Source of the DNA: Asticcacaulis sp. AC460
GTDB lineage: Bacteria; Pseudomonadota; Alphaproteobacteria; Caulobacterales; Caulobacteraceae
Direction: 5' to 3'
NCBI RefSeq assembly: GCF_000495795.1
Contig: NZ_AWGD01000002.1
Coordinates: 79,029 to 143,028 of the forward strand
DNA: 64,000 nucleotides
The position numbers and the translations under genes are program-made. Below the pieces are notes generated by a model that worked only from the letters and a program-made list of their open reading frames with translations, searched no databases and had not been told where the DNA came from. Below are positions 25,841 to 38,661 of this stretch, piece by piece (positions within the stretch are counted from its first letter, which is position 1; the number at the start of each line of letters is the position of its first letter).

Positions 25841-28156
25841 ATGCCTTCGACCTCGTCCGCCGCCCACGGCGCCCTGTCCCGTCACGCCTTTAAGCTGGCA
25901 ACCACCACGGCCCTGGCCGCGCTCATGACGTTTGGCGCCATTGCCCCGGCCGCCTTCGCCCAGAATGCACCCGCCGCCGAATCAACGGCTAACCGTCCGT
26001 GGATGAACACCTCCCTCAGCGCTTCCGAACGGACCGCCCTGGTCCTGAAGGAAATGACCCTGCCGGAAAAGCTGACCCTGGTGTTCGGCTACTTCTCGAC
26101 CGACAACCAATGGCAGAAGACGCCCGTCAAGAACTACGTCTACCCGGAAAAGGGCATGCCCTTCTCGGCCGGCTTCGTGCCAGGCATAGACCGTCTCGGA
26201 ATTCCGGCCCAGTGGCAGACCGACGCCGGCGTCGGCGTCGCCACCCAGACCGGCCCGACCCCGCGCCAGCGCACCGCCCTGCCCTCGGGCATCGCCACCG
26301 CGGCCTCGTGGAACCCGAAGAACGCCTTCGCCGGCGGCGCCATGATCGGCAACGAAGCCTTCCTGTCAGGCTTCAACGTGCAACTGGCCGGCGGCATGAA
26401 CCTGATGCGCGACGCGCGCAACGGCCGCAACTTCGAATACGGCGGTGAAGATCCCCTCCTGGCCGGCGTCATCACCGGCAATGCCATGAAGGGCATCCAG
26501 TCGAATAATGTCATCACCACGATGAAGCACTACGCCTTCAACGGCCAGGAAACCAACCGCTTCACCATGGACCACAAGATCGACGACCAGGCCGGCCGTC
26601 AATCGGACCTGCTGGCCTTCCAGATCGCCTATGAAATCGGCGATCCGGGCTCGGTCATGTGCTCCTACAACCGCGTCAACGGTTTTTACGCCTGCGAAAG
26701 CCAGTACCTGCTGAACGAAGTCCTGAAGCAGGACTGGGGCTTCAAGGGCTATGTCATGTCGGACTGGGGCGCCACCCACTCGACCATCCCGGCCGCCAAT
26801 CAGGGCCTGGACCAGCAGTCGGGCTGGGCCTTCGACCGCTCCAACTATTTCGAAGGCGCTCTGCGCGAAGCCGTCAACAACGGCTATGTCAGCCAAGCCC
26901 GCATCGACGACATGGCCGGCCGCGTCCTGTGGGCCATGTTCGACAACGGCCTGTTCGACAACGTCGCCAAGGGTGATCAGGCCGACAAGATCGACTTCGC
27001 CGCCCACGCCGTCATCACCCGCACCGGCGCTGAAGAAGGCATCGTCCTGCTGAAGAACACGGGCGGCGTCCTGCCCCTGGCCAAGACCGCCAAATCGATC
27101 GTCGTCATCGGCGCCCATGCCGATGTCGGCGTGCTGTCGGGCGGCGGTTCTTCCCAGGTCTATCCGGTCGGCCTGTCGCCGGTGGCCGATGAGTTCGGCA
27201 AGGGCTTCCCGGGTCCCAAGACCTGGTATCCGTCGTCGCCGATGAAGGGCATCCAGGCCCGCACCAAGGCCAGTGTCACCTATCTCGACGGCAAGGACGT
27301 CAACGCCGCCGCCGCCGCAGCTGCAAAGGCCGACGTCGTCGTCGTCTTCGCCGAGCAGTGGACGGGCGAGTCGATCGACGCGCCGGACCTGAACCTGCCG
27401 GACGGCCAGGACGCCCTGATTGCCGCGGTGGCCAAAGCCAATCCGAAGACCGTAGTCGTGCTGGAAACCGGCGGCCCGGTGGTGATGCCGTGGGTCGACA
27501 ATGTCGCTGCCGTGCTGGAAGCCTGGTATCCGGGCACGTCGGGCGGTGAAGCCATCGCCCGCGTCCTGACCGGCGAAGTCAATCCGTCGGGCCACCTGCC
27601 GGCCACCTTCCCGGCCTCGCTGGACCAGACCCCGCGTCCGATCATGGAAGGCGATCCGAAGCTGGACAACGACAGCCACCCGCACAGCGATTACAATATC
27701 GACGGCGCGGCGATCGGCTACAAGTGGTTCGACAAGCGCGGCGCCAAGCCGCTGTTCGCCTTCGGCCATGGCCTGAGCTACACGACCTTCCAGCTGTCGG
27801 GCCTGTCGGCTCAGGCTTCGGGCAAGTCGCTGACCGCCAGCTTTACCATCAAGAACACGGGTAAGACCGCCGGCGCCGAAGTCGGCCAGGTCTATGTCTC
27901 TCCGGTCGGCGATGCCGGCTGGGAAGCCCCCAAGCGCCTGGCGGGTTTCGAGAAGATCACGCTGAAGCCGGGCAAGTCGGGTAAGGCGACGGTGACGGTC
28001 GATCCGCGTTTGCTGGCCACCTTCGATTCGGCCAGCAAGACCTGGAACATCAAGGCGGGTGACTACAAGGTGATCCTGGCGACCTCGGCCACCGAGCCGG
28101 TGTCGGAAGTGATCGTCCACCTGGACGCCCAGACCCTGAACGTCAAGGGCCAGTAA
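25841..28156 (+). CDS. Exported glycoside hydrolase family 3 beta-glucosidase
   Basis: 771 residues from the ATG at 25841, preceded by GGGAG at 8 bases; the open frame extends upstream without support. A signal peptide runs to about residue 42 (APAAFAQN). The N-terminal GH3 barrel has the nucleophile D308 in VMSDWGATHS. The C-terminal GH3 domain (GAHADVGVLSGGGSSQV, LPATFP) and a fibronectin-III-like end (FGHGLSYTTF) follow. It probably removes beta-linked glucose or xylose from plant oligosaccharides in the periplasm. It forms a single unit with a strong terminator. Confidence 0.95.
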   Translation: MPSTSSAAHGALSRHAFKLATTTALAALMTFGAIAPAAFAQNAPAAESTANRPWMNTSLSASERTALVLKEMTLPEKLTLVFGYFSTDNQWQKTPVKNYVYPEKGMPFSAGFVPGIDRLGIPAQWQTDAGVGVATQTGPTPRQRTALPSGIATAASWNPKNAFAGGAMIGNEAFLSGFNVQLAGGMNLMRDARNGRNFEYGGEDPLLAGVITGNAMKGIQSNNVITTMKHYAFNGQETNRFTMDHKIDDQAGRQSDLLAFQIAYEIGDPGSVMCSYNRVNGFYACESQYLLNEVLKQDWGFKGYVMSDWGATHSTIPAANQGLDQQSGWAFDRSNYFEGALREAVNNGYVSQARIDDMAGRVLWAMFDNGLFDNVAKGDQADKIDFAAHAVITRTGAEEGIVLLKNTGGVLPLAKTAKSIVVIGAHADVGVLSGGGSSQVYPVGLSPVADEFGKGFPGPKTWYPSSPMKGIQARTKASVTYLDGKDVNAAAAAAAKADVVVVFAEQWTGESIDAPDLNLPDGQDALIAAVAKANPKTVVVLETGGPVVMPWVDNVAAVLEAWYPGTSGGEAIARVLTGEVNPSGHLPATFPASLDQTPRPIMEGDPKLDNDSHPHSDYNIDGAAIGYKWFDKRGAKPLFAFGHGLSYTTFQLSGLSAQASGKSLTASFTIKNTGKTAGAEVGQVYVSPVGDAGWEAPKRLAGFEKITLKPGKSGKATVTVDPRLLATFDSASKTWNIKAGDYKVILATSATEPVSEVIVHLDAQTLNVKGQ

Positions 28157-28177
28157 GGGTTTCAAAACCTGAACACG

Positions 28178-28214
28178 AAAGCCGCCAGGTTCATCGCCTG
28201 GCGGCTTTTATTTT
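28178..28214 (+). terminator. Rho-independent terminator of the GH3 gene
   Basis: A perfect 12-bp stem (28178-28189 with 28197-28208), 7-base loop, then TATTTTG, 22 bases after the stop codon. Confidence 0.85.
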
Positions 28215-28219
28215 GCGTT

Positions 28220-31613
<3,394 letters not shown>

Positions 31614-32546
31614 TTAATGATCGTGGCCGGCGCCGGACTTTTCGATGTCCGCGCGAATGACGAAGGAACCCTTGGTGACATAGGTTTCGCCGGCTTGCAG
31701 CCCGTCGATGACCTCGATCCATTCCGGCGTCCGCCGGCCCAGGGTCAGTTTGCGCGCCGTATAGACATCGCCGCTGCGGACAAAGACGACCTCGCCGCCT
31801 TCAAGGCGTTGCACAGCCTCGGTACGCACCGCCAGGGGGACGCCCTGTTCGCCGGTGAGCACGCTGCCCTCGATGCCGAGGCCGGGCCGGAAGGCGCCGC
31901 CGGCATTGCCCGGCAGGTGGATGTGGGCCATCACCGTCTGGGTTGCCGGATCGGTGCTGGGCAGGATGGTCTCGACCTTGGCGGTCAGTTGCACCGACTT
32001 GTCCAGGCTGCGCACCTCGACCGTCTGGCCGACGCGGACCTTTTCGGCATCGCGCGGGAACAGGAAGAACTCGGCGTGCAGCGCCGTCGGATCGGCGATG
32101 ACATAGAGCGGATTTTCATAGGCCACGCCGCCGACATTGGCGTTCTTTTCGACGATGATGCCCGAGATCGGCGCCGGGATGGCGTAGGTCTGCAGGCTTT
32201 CGCTCGATTCGACCCGAGCCAGGACCTGGCCCTTTCGCACCGCCTGGCCCAGCTCGGCGGTCATGGCCATGATCCGGCCGGAATACCAGGCGCGGACCTC
32301 GCTCTTGCCTTCGGGCGTGGTCTCTATCCGGCCCGACAGGTCCAGCCGGTCGGTCAGGGTGGCGGCGCCCGCCTCTTCGACCTGGATGCCGGCGGCCTGG
32401 GCGGCGGCGACAGTGATGGTCGTTGAGTCTTCGGCGTGTTCGCTGGCTTCCTCATGACCATGTTCGTCTTCATGCTTTTCGGGCGCGGGCTTGGCGCAGG
32501 CGGCCAGCAGGGCCAGGCTGCCCAGGATGAAATGGCGGCGGATCAT
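31614..32546 (-). CDS. czcB: CzcB/CusB-type periplasmic adaptor lipoprotein
   Basis: 310 residues from the ATG at 32546, which overlaps the stop of the channel gene (ATGA). A lipobox (LALLAAC) is followed by a His/Glu-rich stretch (KHEDEHGHEEASEHAED), and the protein ends in GAGHDH, both likely metal-binding. Barrel-sandwich and beta-barrel parts of membrane fusion proteins are recognisable (YSGRIMAMTAELGQAVRKGQVLARV, IPAPISGIIVEKNANVG). It links the RND pump to the outer-membrane channel. Confidence 0.93.
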   Translation of the reverse strand: MIRRHFILGSLALLAACAKPAPEKHEDEHGHEEASEHAEDSTTITVAAAQAAGIQVEEAGAATLTDRLDLSGRIETTPEGKSEVRAWYSGRIMAMTAELGQAVRKGQVLARVESSESLQTYAIPAPISGIIVEKNANVGGVAYENPLYVIADPTALHAEFFLFPRDAEKVRVGQTVEVRSLDKSVQLTAKVETILPSTDPATQTVMAHIHLPGNAGGAFRPGLGIEGSVLTGEQGVPLAVRTEAVQRLEGGEVVFVRSGDVYTARKLTLGRRTPEWIEVIDGLQAGETYVTKGSFVIRADIEKSGAGHDH

Positions 32547-33811
32547 TGGCCCACCTCCGGCAGCAAAGCCACCCACTGGCCACTGAGGCGTTCTCGTCGG
32601 GCGCGTTCGAGCTGGAAAGCCTTCAGCACCTCCAGCCGGCGGGTCCTGGCGGCCATCAGCACCTCCTGGGCGCCCATGACGTCGCGATAGCTGAAACCGC
32701 CGCGGGCAAACCCTTCACGCACCTGGGCGACCGCGCGTTCGGCCTGGGGGATGACCTGGCTGTCGATGCGGCGGACCTCGGCGGCATGGTTGACCAGGCG
32801 GATCGTGCTGGCGGCGATCTCACGGTCGCGGATGCGGCCGGCGGCTTCGAGATCGATCGCAGCCCCCTGCGCCTCGGCCTGGGCCCGTTCGATGGCGCCT
32901 TGGTTGGTGTTGTAGCGGCCCAGCGGAATCGAGCCGCCGACCACGAAGGCAAAGGCATTGTCCGCCTGATAGTGACGGATGCCGGCCTGCAGGGTCGGGT
33001 CCTGGACGCTGCGCGACGTCTCCACCGCGATCTCGGCCGAAGCCGTGCGCTGCTGGGCGCGCAACAGGAAAAGGTCGGGGGTTTCCATCACGACCGGTTC
33101 GGCCCCGGCCGCACTGAGATCCTCCAGCCAGGCCGGGGCGAGCTCAAAATCGGCACCCCCGCCCCAATAGGCGGCCAGTTGCAGCTTCAGTTGCTGCGCC
33201 TTCGCCTTGGCCTGGTCGCGGGCGATTTCGGCATTGGCGACATCGGCATCGGCCAGGGAACCGGCAAACAGCGGATCGCGCGCCGCGGCGACGCGGCGGC
33301 CGATTTCGGCCTGGGCGGCACGGGCCAGGGTCAGGCGTTCTTCGGCCAGGGTAACTTCGGTCTCGGCGACAGTGGCCTCGATCCACAGGGTGTGGACCTC
33401 ACCCATCAGGTTCCAGGCCCGCACCTGTCCCTGGGCGGTCACCAGATCGCGCTGGGCCGAGGCCGAGGCGATACGGGCGTCGCGCTTGCCGCCGCGTTCC
33501 AGGGTCTGCTGGTAGGTGACGGTGGTTTCCATGCGGTCGATACCGCTATAGGCGCCCGAGCCCAGGGCGTCCTCGACATCGACGCCGATGGCGGGATTCA
33601 GCCGGGCTCCGGCCTGGCGGACACCGGCATCGGCGGCGCGCCGGCGCTGGTAGGTGGCGTCCGCGGCGGGATCGGCCTGGGCTGCGCGGGTCAGGGCCAT
33701 GGACAGCGGCAGGGTCTCGGCCAGGGCCGGAACAGCCATGAGCAAGCTTAGCCCGGCGGCCTGCCAGGCGATGGTTTTGGCGCACCTGTGGCGCACTTTG
33801 AAGGAGATCAT
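32543..33811 (-). CDS. czcC: TolC/CzcC-family outer-membrane efflux channel
   Basis: 422 residues from the ATG at 33811 (AGGA upstream), with a signal peptide ending VPALAE. Long helical repeats of the outer membrane efflux protein family fill the rest (LPLSMALTRAAQADP at the start, ARDPLFAGSLADADVANAEIARDQAKAKA). It forms the outer-membrane duct of the metal efflux pump. First of the three overlapping efflux genes. Confidence 0.93.
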   Translation of the reverse strand: MISFKVRHRCAKTIAWQAAGLSLLMAVPALAETLPLSMALTRAAQADPAADATYQRRRAADAGVRQAGARLNPAIGVDVEDALGSGAYSGIDRMETTVTYQQTLERGGKRDARIASASAQRDLVTAQGQVRAWNLMGEVHTLWIEATVAETEVTLAEERLTLARAAQAEIGRRVAAARDPLFAGSLADADVANAEIARDQAKAKAQQLKLQLAAYWGGGADFELAPAWLEDLSAAGAEPVVMETPDLFLLRAQQRTASAEIAVETSRSVQDPTLQAGIRHYQADNAFAFVVGGSIPLGRYNTNQGAIERAQAEAQGAAIDLEAAGRIRDREIAASTIRLVNHAAEVRRIDSQVIPQAERAVAQVREGFARGGFSYRDVMGAQEVLMAARTRRLEVLKAFQLERARRERLSGQWVALLPEVGQ

Positions 33812-33868
33812 AAGTCCTCGCGAAATGTCTGAACGCGCCGGAGGGCGGCGCACCCCGTCGATGACGGG

Positions 33869-34255
33869 TCAGACTCGCGGAGGCTGGTCGGGTGTGGGCG
33901 CGTTCAGGCCGGCGGGCACGGCGGTCGTGCCGGGCTTCAGGGTCAGCAGGGCAAAGGCGGCAACACCCTGCGTCTGAAGGTTTTGCGGCAAGGGCGCCGT
34001 CGGCATTTCCCCGGCCTGATGGTGGTGATGATGAGGGGCCGAACCGTCGCGGTCGCTCTCGCAGTGATCCTGGCCATCGCCACAGGTCAGGAGCCCATGG
34101 TCGTGGCCCAGTTGCACCTCGCCCTGGACCAGATGCTGCAGATTCACGGCTGTGTTTTGCGCCTGCACCAGGCCGACATTCAGCGCTGCCGCCATGCACA
34201 GCAGGGCGCAGAAAACCGTCAGGCGCGAACAAAATCTGGACAGGGCCGTTTCCAT
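33869..34255 (-). CDS. His-rich secreted protein leading the efflux operon
   Basis: 128 residues from ATG 34255 (ATG/GTG choices nearby, none with a clear binding site). A signal peptide ends about GLVQAQN. The mature protein has HDHG and a HHHHH run, with DGQDHCESD, so metal binding is likely. It lies 57 bases upstream of the channel gene on the same strand. Comparable small His-rich proteins often open czc-type operons and may act as periplasmic metal buffers or sensors; that role is inference. Confidence 0.75.
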   Translation of the reverse strand: METALSRFCSRLTVFCALLCMAAALNVGLVQAQNTAVNLQHLVQGEVQLGHDHGLLTCGDGQDHCESDRDGSAPHHHHHQAGEMPTAPLPQNLQTQGVAAFALLTLKPGTTAVPAGLNAPTPDQPPRV

Positions 34256-34320
34256 GGAGGTCACAGTGTCCGGGAATTCGGCATCGCCGTCAACCTTCGG
34301 GTTGTGCTACCGATCGCCAC

Positions 34321-34749
34321 ATGAGATTCGAAATCATCACCGAACCGTCCCGCATCGACTTCGACCGGGTCTACGCCTTTATCAACGGCCAGTCCTACTG
34401 GGCCCAGGGCATTCCGCGCGAGCTGTTCGACCGGGCCATGGCCAATTCGCTGTGTTTCGGCGGATGGCTGGGCGGCGAGCAGATCGCTTTTGCGCGGGTG
34501 ATTTCGGACTATGCCACCTTTGCCAACCTGGTCGATGTCTATGTCGAACGCGAATTCCGCGGCATGGGCTATGCCTCGGCGCTGTTGGAAGGCGTGTTCG
34601 CCCATCCGGACCTGCAAGGGTTGCGGCGGTTCATGCTGGCGACCAGTGACGCCCATCATCTGTACGCGAAGTTCGGCTTCCACGCCCCTGCCCGGCCGGA
34701 CACGCTGATGGAGCGCTATCACCCGGATATTTACAAGGCCGGGAGCTGA
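34321..34749 (+). CDS. GNAT-family N-acetyltransferase
   Basis: 142 residues from ATG 34321; the upstream open frame (from 33892) is antisense to the His-rich gene and not part of it. The acetyl-CoA binding motif EREFRGMGYASALL and the terminal LYAKFGFH are typical GNAT features. The acceptor is unknown. No clear ribosome binding site precedes the start. Confidence 0.9.
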   Translation: MRFEIITEPSRIDFDRVYAFINGQSYWAQGIPRELFDRAMANSLCFGGWLGGEQIAFARVISDYATFANLVDVYVEREFRGMGYASALLEGVFAHPDLQGLRRFMLATSDAHHLYAKFGFHAPARPDTLMERYHPDIYKAGS

Positions 34750-34765
34750 AATGCCTACTTCCTTC

Positions 34766-34845
34766 TCCTCCCTATCGAAGATGGGGAGGTGGCGAGCAAG
34801 CGAGGCCCCCTATGGGCCGAAGCGCGTCGAGACGGAGGGGTCCTC
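34766..34845. repeat. CCTCCC/GGGAGG hairpin repeat, copy between GNAT and fpr
   Basis: CCTCCCTATCGAAGATGGGGAGG followed about 50 bases later by GACGGAGGGGTCC. Related to the elements at 106-185 and 62175-62335. Non-coding. Confidence 0.55.
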
Positions 34846-34849
34846 TTAC

Positions 34850-35653
34850 TTACTCAGCCGCCGCTGTCGCACGCGACGGCGTCTGATCGGCAAAGGCCTT
34901 TTCGACGACGAACTGGCCGCGCTTGGCGTTGGAGCCTTCCTCGAAGCCCAGGCCTTCCAGCAACGCCGCCAGGTCCTTCAACATGGCCGTACTGCCGCAG
35001 ACCATGACGCGATCCTGCGCCGGGTCCAGCTTAGCCAGGCCCAGGCTGTCGTAGAAGGCATCGGACACCAGGTGATCGGGAATCCGGCCCTGGCGTTCGA
35101 ACGGCTCGCGGGTGACGGTCGGCACGTAGACCAGTTGGCCCTGCGCCAACTCGCCGATATATTCGTCGTTCTGGATCTGCGAGGTAAAGAAGTCGCGATA
35201 GGCCAGTTCTGCGATATTGCGCACGCCGTGGATCAGCACGACCTTCTCGAAACGCTCATAGGCGTCCGGCTCCTGGACGATGCCCATGAAGGCGGCCAAC
35301 CCGGTGCCGGTGGCCAGCAGGTACAGGTTACGGCCGGAATCCAGGTTATCCAGCAACAGGGTCCCCGTCGGCTTGTGACCGACCAGGATTTCGTCACCCG
35401 GCTTGATGTGTTGCAGGCGCGAGGTCAGCGGGCCGTTCTCGACCACGATCGACAGGAATTCCAGGTGCTCGGCATAGGCCGGCGAGGCGATCGAATAGGC
35501 GCGAAGCAGCGGCCGGTTGTCGACCTCCAGGCCGATCATCACGAACATGCCGCTGTCAAAACGGAATCCCGTGTCCCGCGTGGTGCGGAAACTGAACAGA
35601 TTGTCCGTCCAGCGATGAACGTTCAGCACGGTCTCGCGGTTGAACTTGGCCAT
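34850..35653 (-). CDS. fpr: Ferredoxin-NADP reductase
   Basis: 267 residues. The FAD-binding motif RAYSIASP, the pyrophosphate-binding ATGTGLAAF, and the NADP-domain VMVCGSTAMLKDL are in order for the bacterial (subclass I) FPR family. It passes electrons between NADPH and ferredoxin or flavodoxin, often in oxidative stress or biosynthetic routes. It appears to be a single-gene unit. Confidence 0.93.
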   Translation of the reverse strand: MAKFNRETVLNVHRWTDNLFSFRTTRDTGFRFDSGMFVMIGLEVDNRPLLRAYSIASPAYAEHLEFLSIVVENGPLTSRLQHIKPGDEILVGHKPTGTLLLDNLDSGRNLYLLATGTGLAAFMGIVQEPDAYERFEKVVLIHGVRNIAELAYRDFFTSQIQNDEYIGELAQGQLVYVPTVTREPFERQGRIPDHLVSDAFYDSLGLAKLDPAQDRVMVCGSTAMLKDLAALLEGLGFEEGSNAKRGQFVVEKAFADQTPSRATAAAE

Positions 35654-35809
35654 AAAAAACTCCAGGGGCAGGCAGACGAAAGCCCGTCATATTGCAGTGC
35701 AAATAGGTTTCAGCCCCTTTTTCGTCAAGCTAATTCCCCTGTATGGCCGGGTTAGTCCTGCTCACTTCAGGTCGAGATCGGCCAATGCACGGCGCATACG
35801 AACACACCG

Positions 35810-37351
35810 CTACTTTATCTCATAGTTCAGCACCGCCATGCCCCAGCCCGGCAAGGGCGCATCGGCTTCCACCTTGGGCAGATCGGAAATTTCCGCATTG
35901 AGTTGGTTGGCCAGGTTGGCCGCGAAATAATCCGCCCCCGTCTCCGTATCCCAGCCCGGCTCGTAGGTCACCTCGACCCCCTTGGACTTGACCGGCGACG
36001 AGGCGATGAAGTCTTCCAGGTTGGCGCCCGGCGGCGCCACAATGGCCAGAAGCTGCGACGCGCCATAGGGCGGCTGGGCCTGGATCTGGAAGGGCTGGGT
36101 TTCGTCCGGGAAGGTCACCGGACTGTTGGCGACGATGAAACCGCGACCGGCATCCGAAGCAAAGGCGTTCGGAAAGACCTGAACCACCTGGAAGCCGGAA
36201 TTGCGATCGATCAGGATCAGCCGTCCCGCGACAGGCGAGGTCACCTTCAACCGGATACGCTGGCCGGCCTTCAGCGAGGTCAGACCGCAGGCGCCGCCTT
36301 CGGCCGCTTCGCAGATCTCGACCTTGATGCGGCCTTTCGCGGGCGCCAGTTGTTCCTGAAGGGCGGAAAACCCCGCCGCCTCCTTCGGCGCTTCATTGGC
36401 GCCGGTCATGGGCCGCGCCGCTGCCGCGGCGGGCGCCACCGAACGGATCCAGGCGCCATAGGCCGAAACGCGGGTATAGACGCCGGGCTCTCCGGCAATC
36501 CCGCAGGGCGACGGCCCCCAGCTGACCACACCGATCTGGTACGGCCGGCGCGCCCCGTCATAGGCCATTAGCGGCCCGCCGGAATCGCCACCGCAGGCGT
36601 CGCCGATCGCTTGGCTGGCGGCGGCCTTGATCCAGCCGACGCAGATCTGGCGCGGCCCGATGACCCCGCCCGTGCCCTTGCGGCCTTCGGAGCAGATGCC
36701 GGCATCGACGATCGGCATAAAGGCTTCCAGCAACCGGCCGGCCCGGGCGGCGAACTGCAGACCATCGCGGGCGCGAAACATTTCGGTGGTTTCCGTCTCG
36801 GTCGTCCCCAGCCCCGCCACGGCGGTCAGGCCGCTGTCGGGGTCGGTGTCGGCGTTCAGCGACAAAGCCGACACCGGTCCGGTCCAATCGCGGTCGATCT
36901 GGATAATGGCGATGTCGTTGTCATACGATGGGCGGCCCGTCGTCTGCTGCAGTTCTTCCTCGCAGTCGGCATCGGGATGGGCGGTGACCTTGACGGCGCG
37001 ATAGGGTTTGGCTTCCGGCGTTTTGGTCAGGTCGACCAGGCCGGGAAACAGCATCAGGTTGGCCGCCGGTTTCAAAGCCACGGCGCAGTGTTTCGCCAAG
37101 GCCGGCGCATAGGTTTCGACGCAGTGCGCCGCCGTCAGGGCATGGCGTTTGGAGATCATGGTGGCGCCGCAGATGATGGCCACCGAGCCATCCGGCCGCT
37201 TGATGCCCATGGCGGCATAGCCCGGCCAGCGCAGCGGATCGGCGATCTGGCCGCCGACCACCTTGGCGGCGGGCGGCGGAGTCGAGACGCGGGCGGCGGC
37301 GGCGGGGAAAGGCGTAGCCAGGACGGCCAGGATCAACAGCCAGATCTTCAT
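35810..37351 (-). CDS. Secreted trypsin-like serine protease with C-terminal DUF4384-like domain
   Basis: 513 residues from the ATG at 37351, which overlaps the stop of the caspase-like gene (ATGA); the longer open frame is antiphase. A signal peptide ends about AAAARV. The S1 fold has all three catalytic residues: H76 (LTAAHC), D146 (YDNDIAII) and S257 (CGGDSGGP), and VVGGQ near residue 31 could be an activation site. The C-terminal 150 residues (RLILIDRNSGFQVVQVFPN, LLAIVAPPGANLEDF) resemble DUF4384 domains. Last of three coupled protease genes; the upstream neighbours are caspase-like and papain-like. Confidence 0.92.
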   Translation of the reverse strand: MKIWLLILAVLATPFPAAAARVSTPPPAAKVVGGQIADPLRWPGYAAMGIKRPDGSVAIICGATMISKRHALTAAHCVETYAPALAKHCAVALKPAANLMLFPGLVDLTKTPEAKPYRAVKVTAHPDADCEEELQQTTGRPSYDNDIAIIQIDRDWTGPVSALSLNADTDPDSGLTAVAGLGTTETETTEMFRARDGLQFAARAGRLLEAFMPIVDAGICSEGRKGTGGVIGPRQICVGWIKAAASQAIGDACGGDSGGPLMAYDGARRPYQIGVVSWGPSPCGIAGEPGVYTRVSAYGAWIRSVAPAAAAARPMTGANEAPKEAAGFSALQEQLAPAKGRIKVEICEAAEGGACGLTSLKAGQRIRLKVTSPVAGRLILIDRNSGFQVVQVFPNAFASDAGRGFIVANSPVTFPDETQPFQIQAQPPYGASQLLAIVAPPGANLEDFIASSPVKSKGVEVTYEPGWDTETGADYFAANLANQLNAEISDLPKVEADAPLPGWGMAVLNYEIK

Positions 37352-38661
37352 TTCGGCATTCCGTCGAGCATGGCCTGGGCGTCGACATCGCCGGTCGCTG
37401 CGGCGGCTTCCAGCCAGCCGCGCGCCTTCACGGCATCCATGGGTACGCCTTCGCCGACGCTGTAGGCGATGCCGAGATTGACCATGGCTTCGGGATTGCC
37501 GGCTGCCGCGGAACGTTCCCACCACCGCATCTGCTGGGCCGGACTGGCGGTCACCCCCAGGCCGAGATAATAGAGCACGCCCATACGGTACATCGCGGCG
37601 GCGCTGCCCTTGGTCGCCGCCTGTTCGTACAGTTTCCGTGCCTGCTTGTAATCGCCCGCCGCCTCGTAGCCCTGGCCGAGATTAAAGGTCAGGTGGCGAT
37701 CGCCGGGCGTCAGTTTCAAAGCCTGGCTGCACGCGGCAATCGCCTCCTGGGCGGCGCCGGGGGTATGGGTCATGTCGAAAATCTGGGCAAAGCCGGACCC
37801 GGCGGGCCGGTCGGCGTCGTATTCGGTCGCTGCCCTGGCGTCGCATTGTTGTGCCTCGGTCAACTGACGGACAGGACTATTGGCCGCCTGGACCACAGTT
37901 GGGGCGGCTTCACAGCTGACCAGACAGATTTCGTCATAAATACGGTTGTTCGACCACGGACGCTGCTTGCGTGCCGTCTGTTTCGACACATCCATCTGCA
38001 CGCGCTCGAAAACCTGGGCGATGGTTCGACCGGGCGTCAGGATTTCCCGCGACAGCACAGGAGCATAGACCCCCACCGAGGCGATATCGCCGAGATCGGT
38101 CGAATAGGCGACCAGGGTGTTGGGTTCGGATGCCACGGCCACCAGCCCCTTGGTGCCGGCCTTGCCCAGGCTGGGCGTATTGCGGCAGGCATCGATGACG
38201 ATGACGATCGCCACGGCATCGGTGCGCGACATCTGGTTGACGAGTTCGCTCAGGCGCACACCCGACGCAGGCAAGTCGGCAACGACTTTCACATCGGCGT
38301 CGATGCTGAGCAGATAGTTGTCACCCTTCTCGTCCGTCGGATCGGCCATGCCGTGACCGGTATAGTAGATGAAACCGATGGCGCCGGGTGAAGCGGCCAG
38401 CTTGCGGCGAAAATCCTTCAGACTGGCCTGCAGGACCGGCAGGCTGGCGTCGCGGACCGCTGTCACATCGAAGCCGACCTGCTTCAGGGCATTGCCGACC
38501 TGCCTGGCTTCGGCGTCGGTGTCGGGCAAGGGCGTCAGGGTCTGGTAAGCGACCTGGTTGATGACCAGGGCCAGGCGCGCCGGCTCGGCCACGGCCACGC
38601 CGGCCGACAGTCCGAACACGACCGCGATCAGCCATAGACAACGCACGATTACCGGCTTCAT
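37348..38661 (-). CDS. Exported caspase-family (C14) peptidase with Sel1/TPR repeats
   Basis: 437 residues with a signal peptide ending GVAVAEP. The caspase fold (about 28-250) shows the catalytic dyad H103 in YYTGHG and C159 in VIDACRN. The C-terminal half carries TPR/Sel1-like repeats (AMYRMGVLYYLGLGV, AMVNLGIAYSVGEGVP). Bacterial caspase-like proteins cleave after Arg/Lys or Asp; specificity is not visible. Both ends overlap neighbours by ATGA: the papain-like gene upstream and the trypsin-like gene downstream, which points to co-translation and joint function. Confidence 0.92.
   Translation of the reverse strand: MKPVIVRCLWLIAVVFGLSAGVAVAEPARLALVINQVAYQTLTPLPDTDAEARQVGNALKQVGFDVTAVRDASLPVLQASLKDFRRKLAASPGAIGFIYYTGHGMADPTDEKGDNYLLSIDADVKVVADLPASGVRLSELVNQMSRTDAVAIVIVIDACRNTPSLGKAGTKGLVAVASEPNTLVAYSTDLGDIASVGVYAPVLSREILTPGRTIAQVFERVQMDVSKQTARKQRPWSNNRIYDEICLVSCEAAPTVVQAANSPVRQLTEAQQCDARAATEYDADRPAGSGFAQIFDMTHTPGAAQEAIAACSQALKLTPGDRHLTFNLGQGYEAAGDYKQARKLYEQAATKGSAAAMYRMGVLYYLGLGVTASPAQQMRWWERSAAAGNPEAMVNLGIAYSVGEGVPMDAVKARGWLEAAAATGDVDAQAMLDGMPK

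Noticed and set aside
33892..34320. N-terminal extension of the GNAT protein in the same frame
   Set aside because: The extension is Arg/Ser/Pro-rich, lies antisense to the His-rich secreted protein, and a family-typical start exists at 34321.
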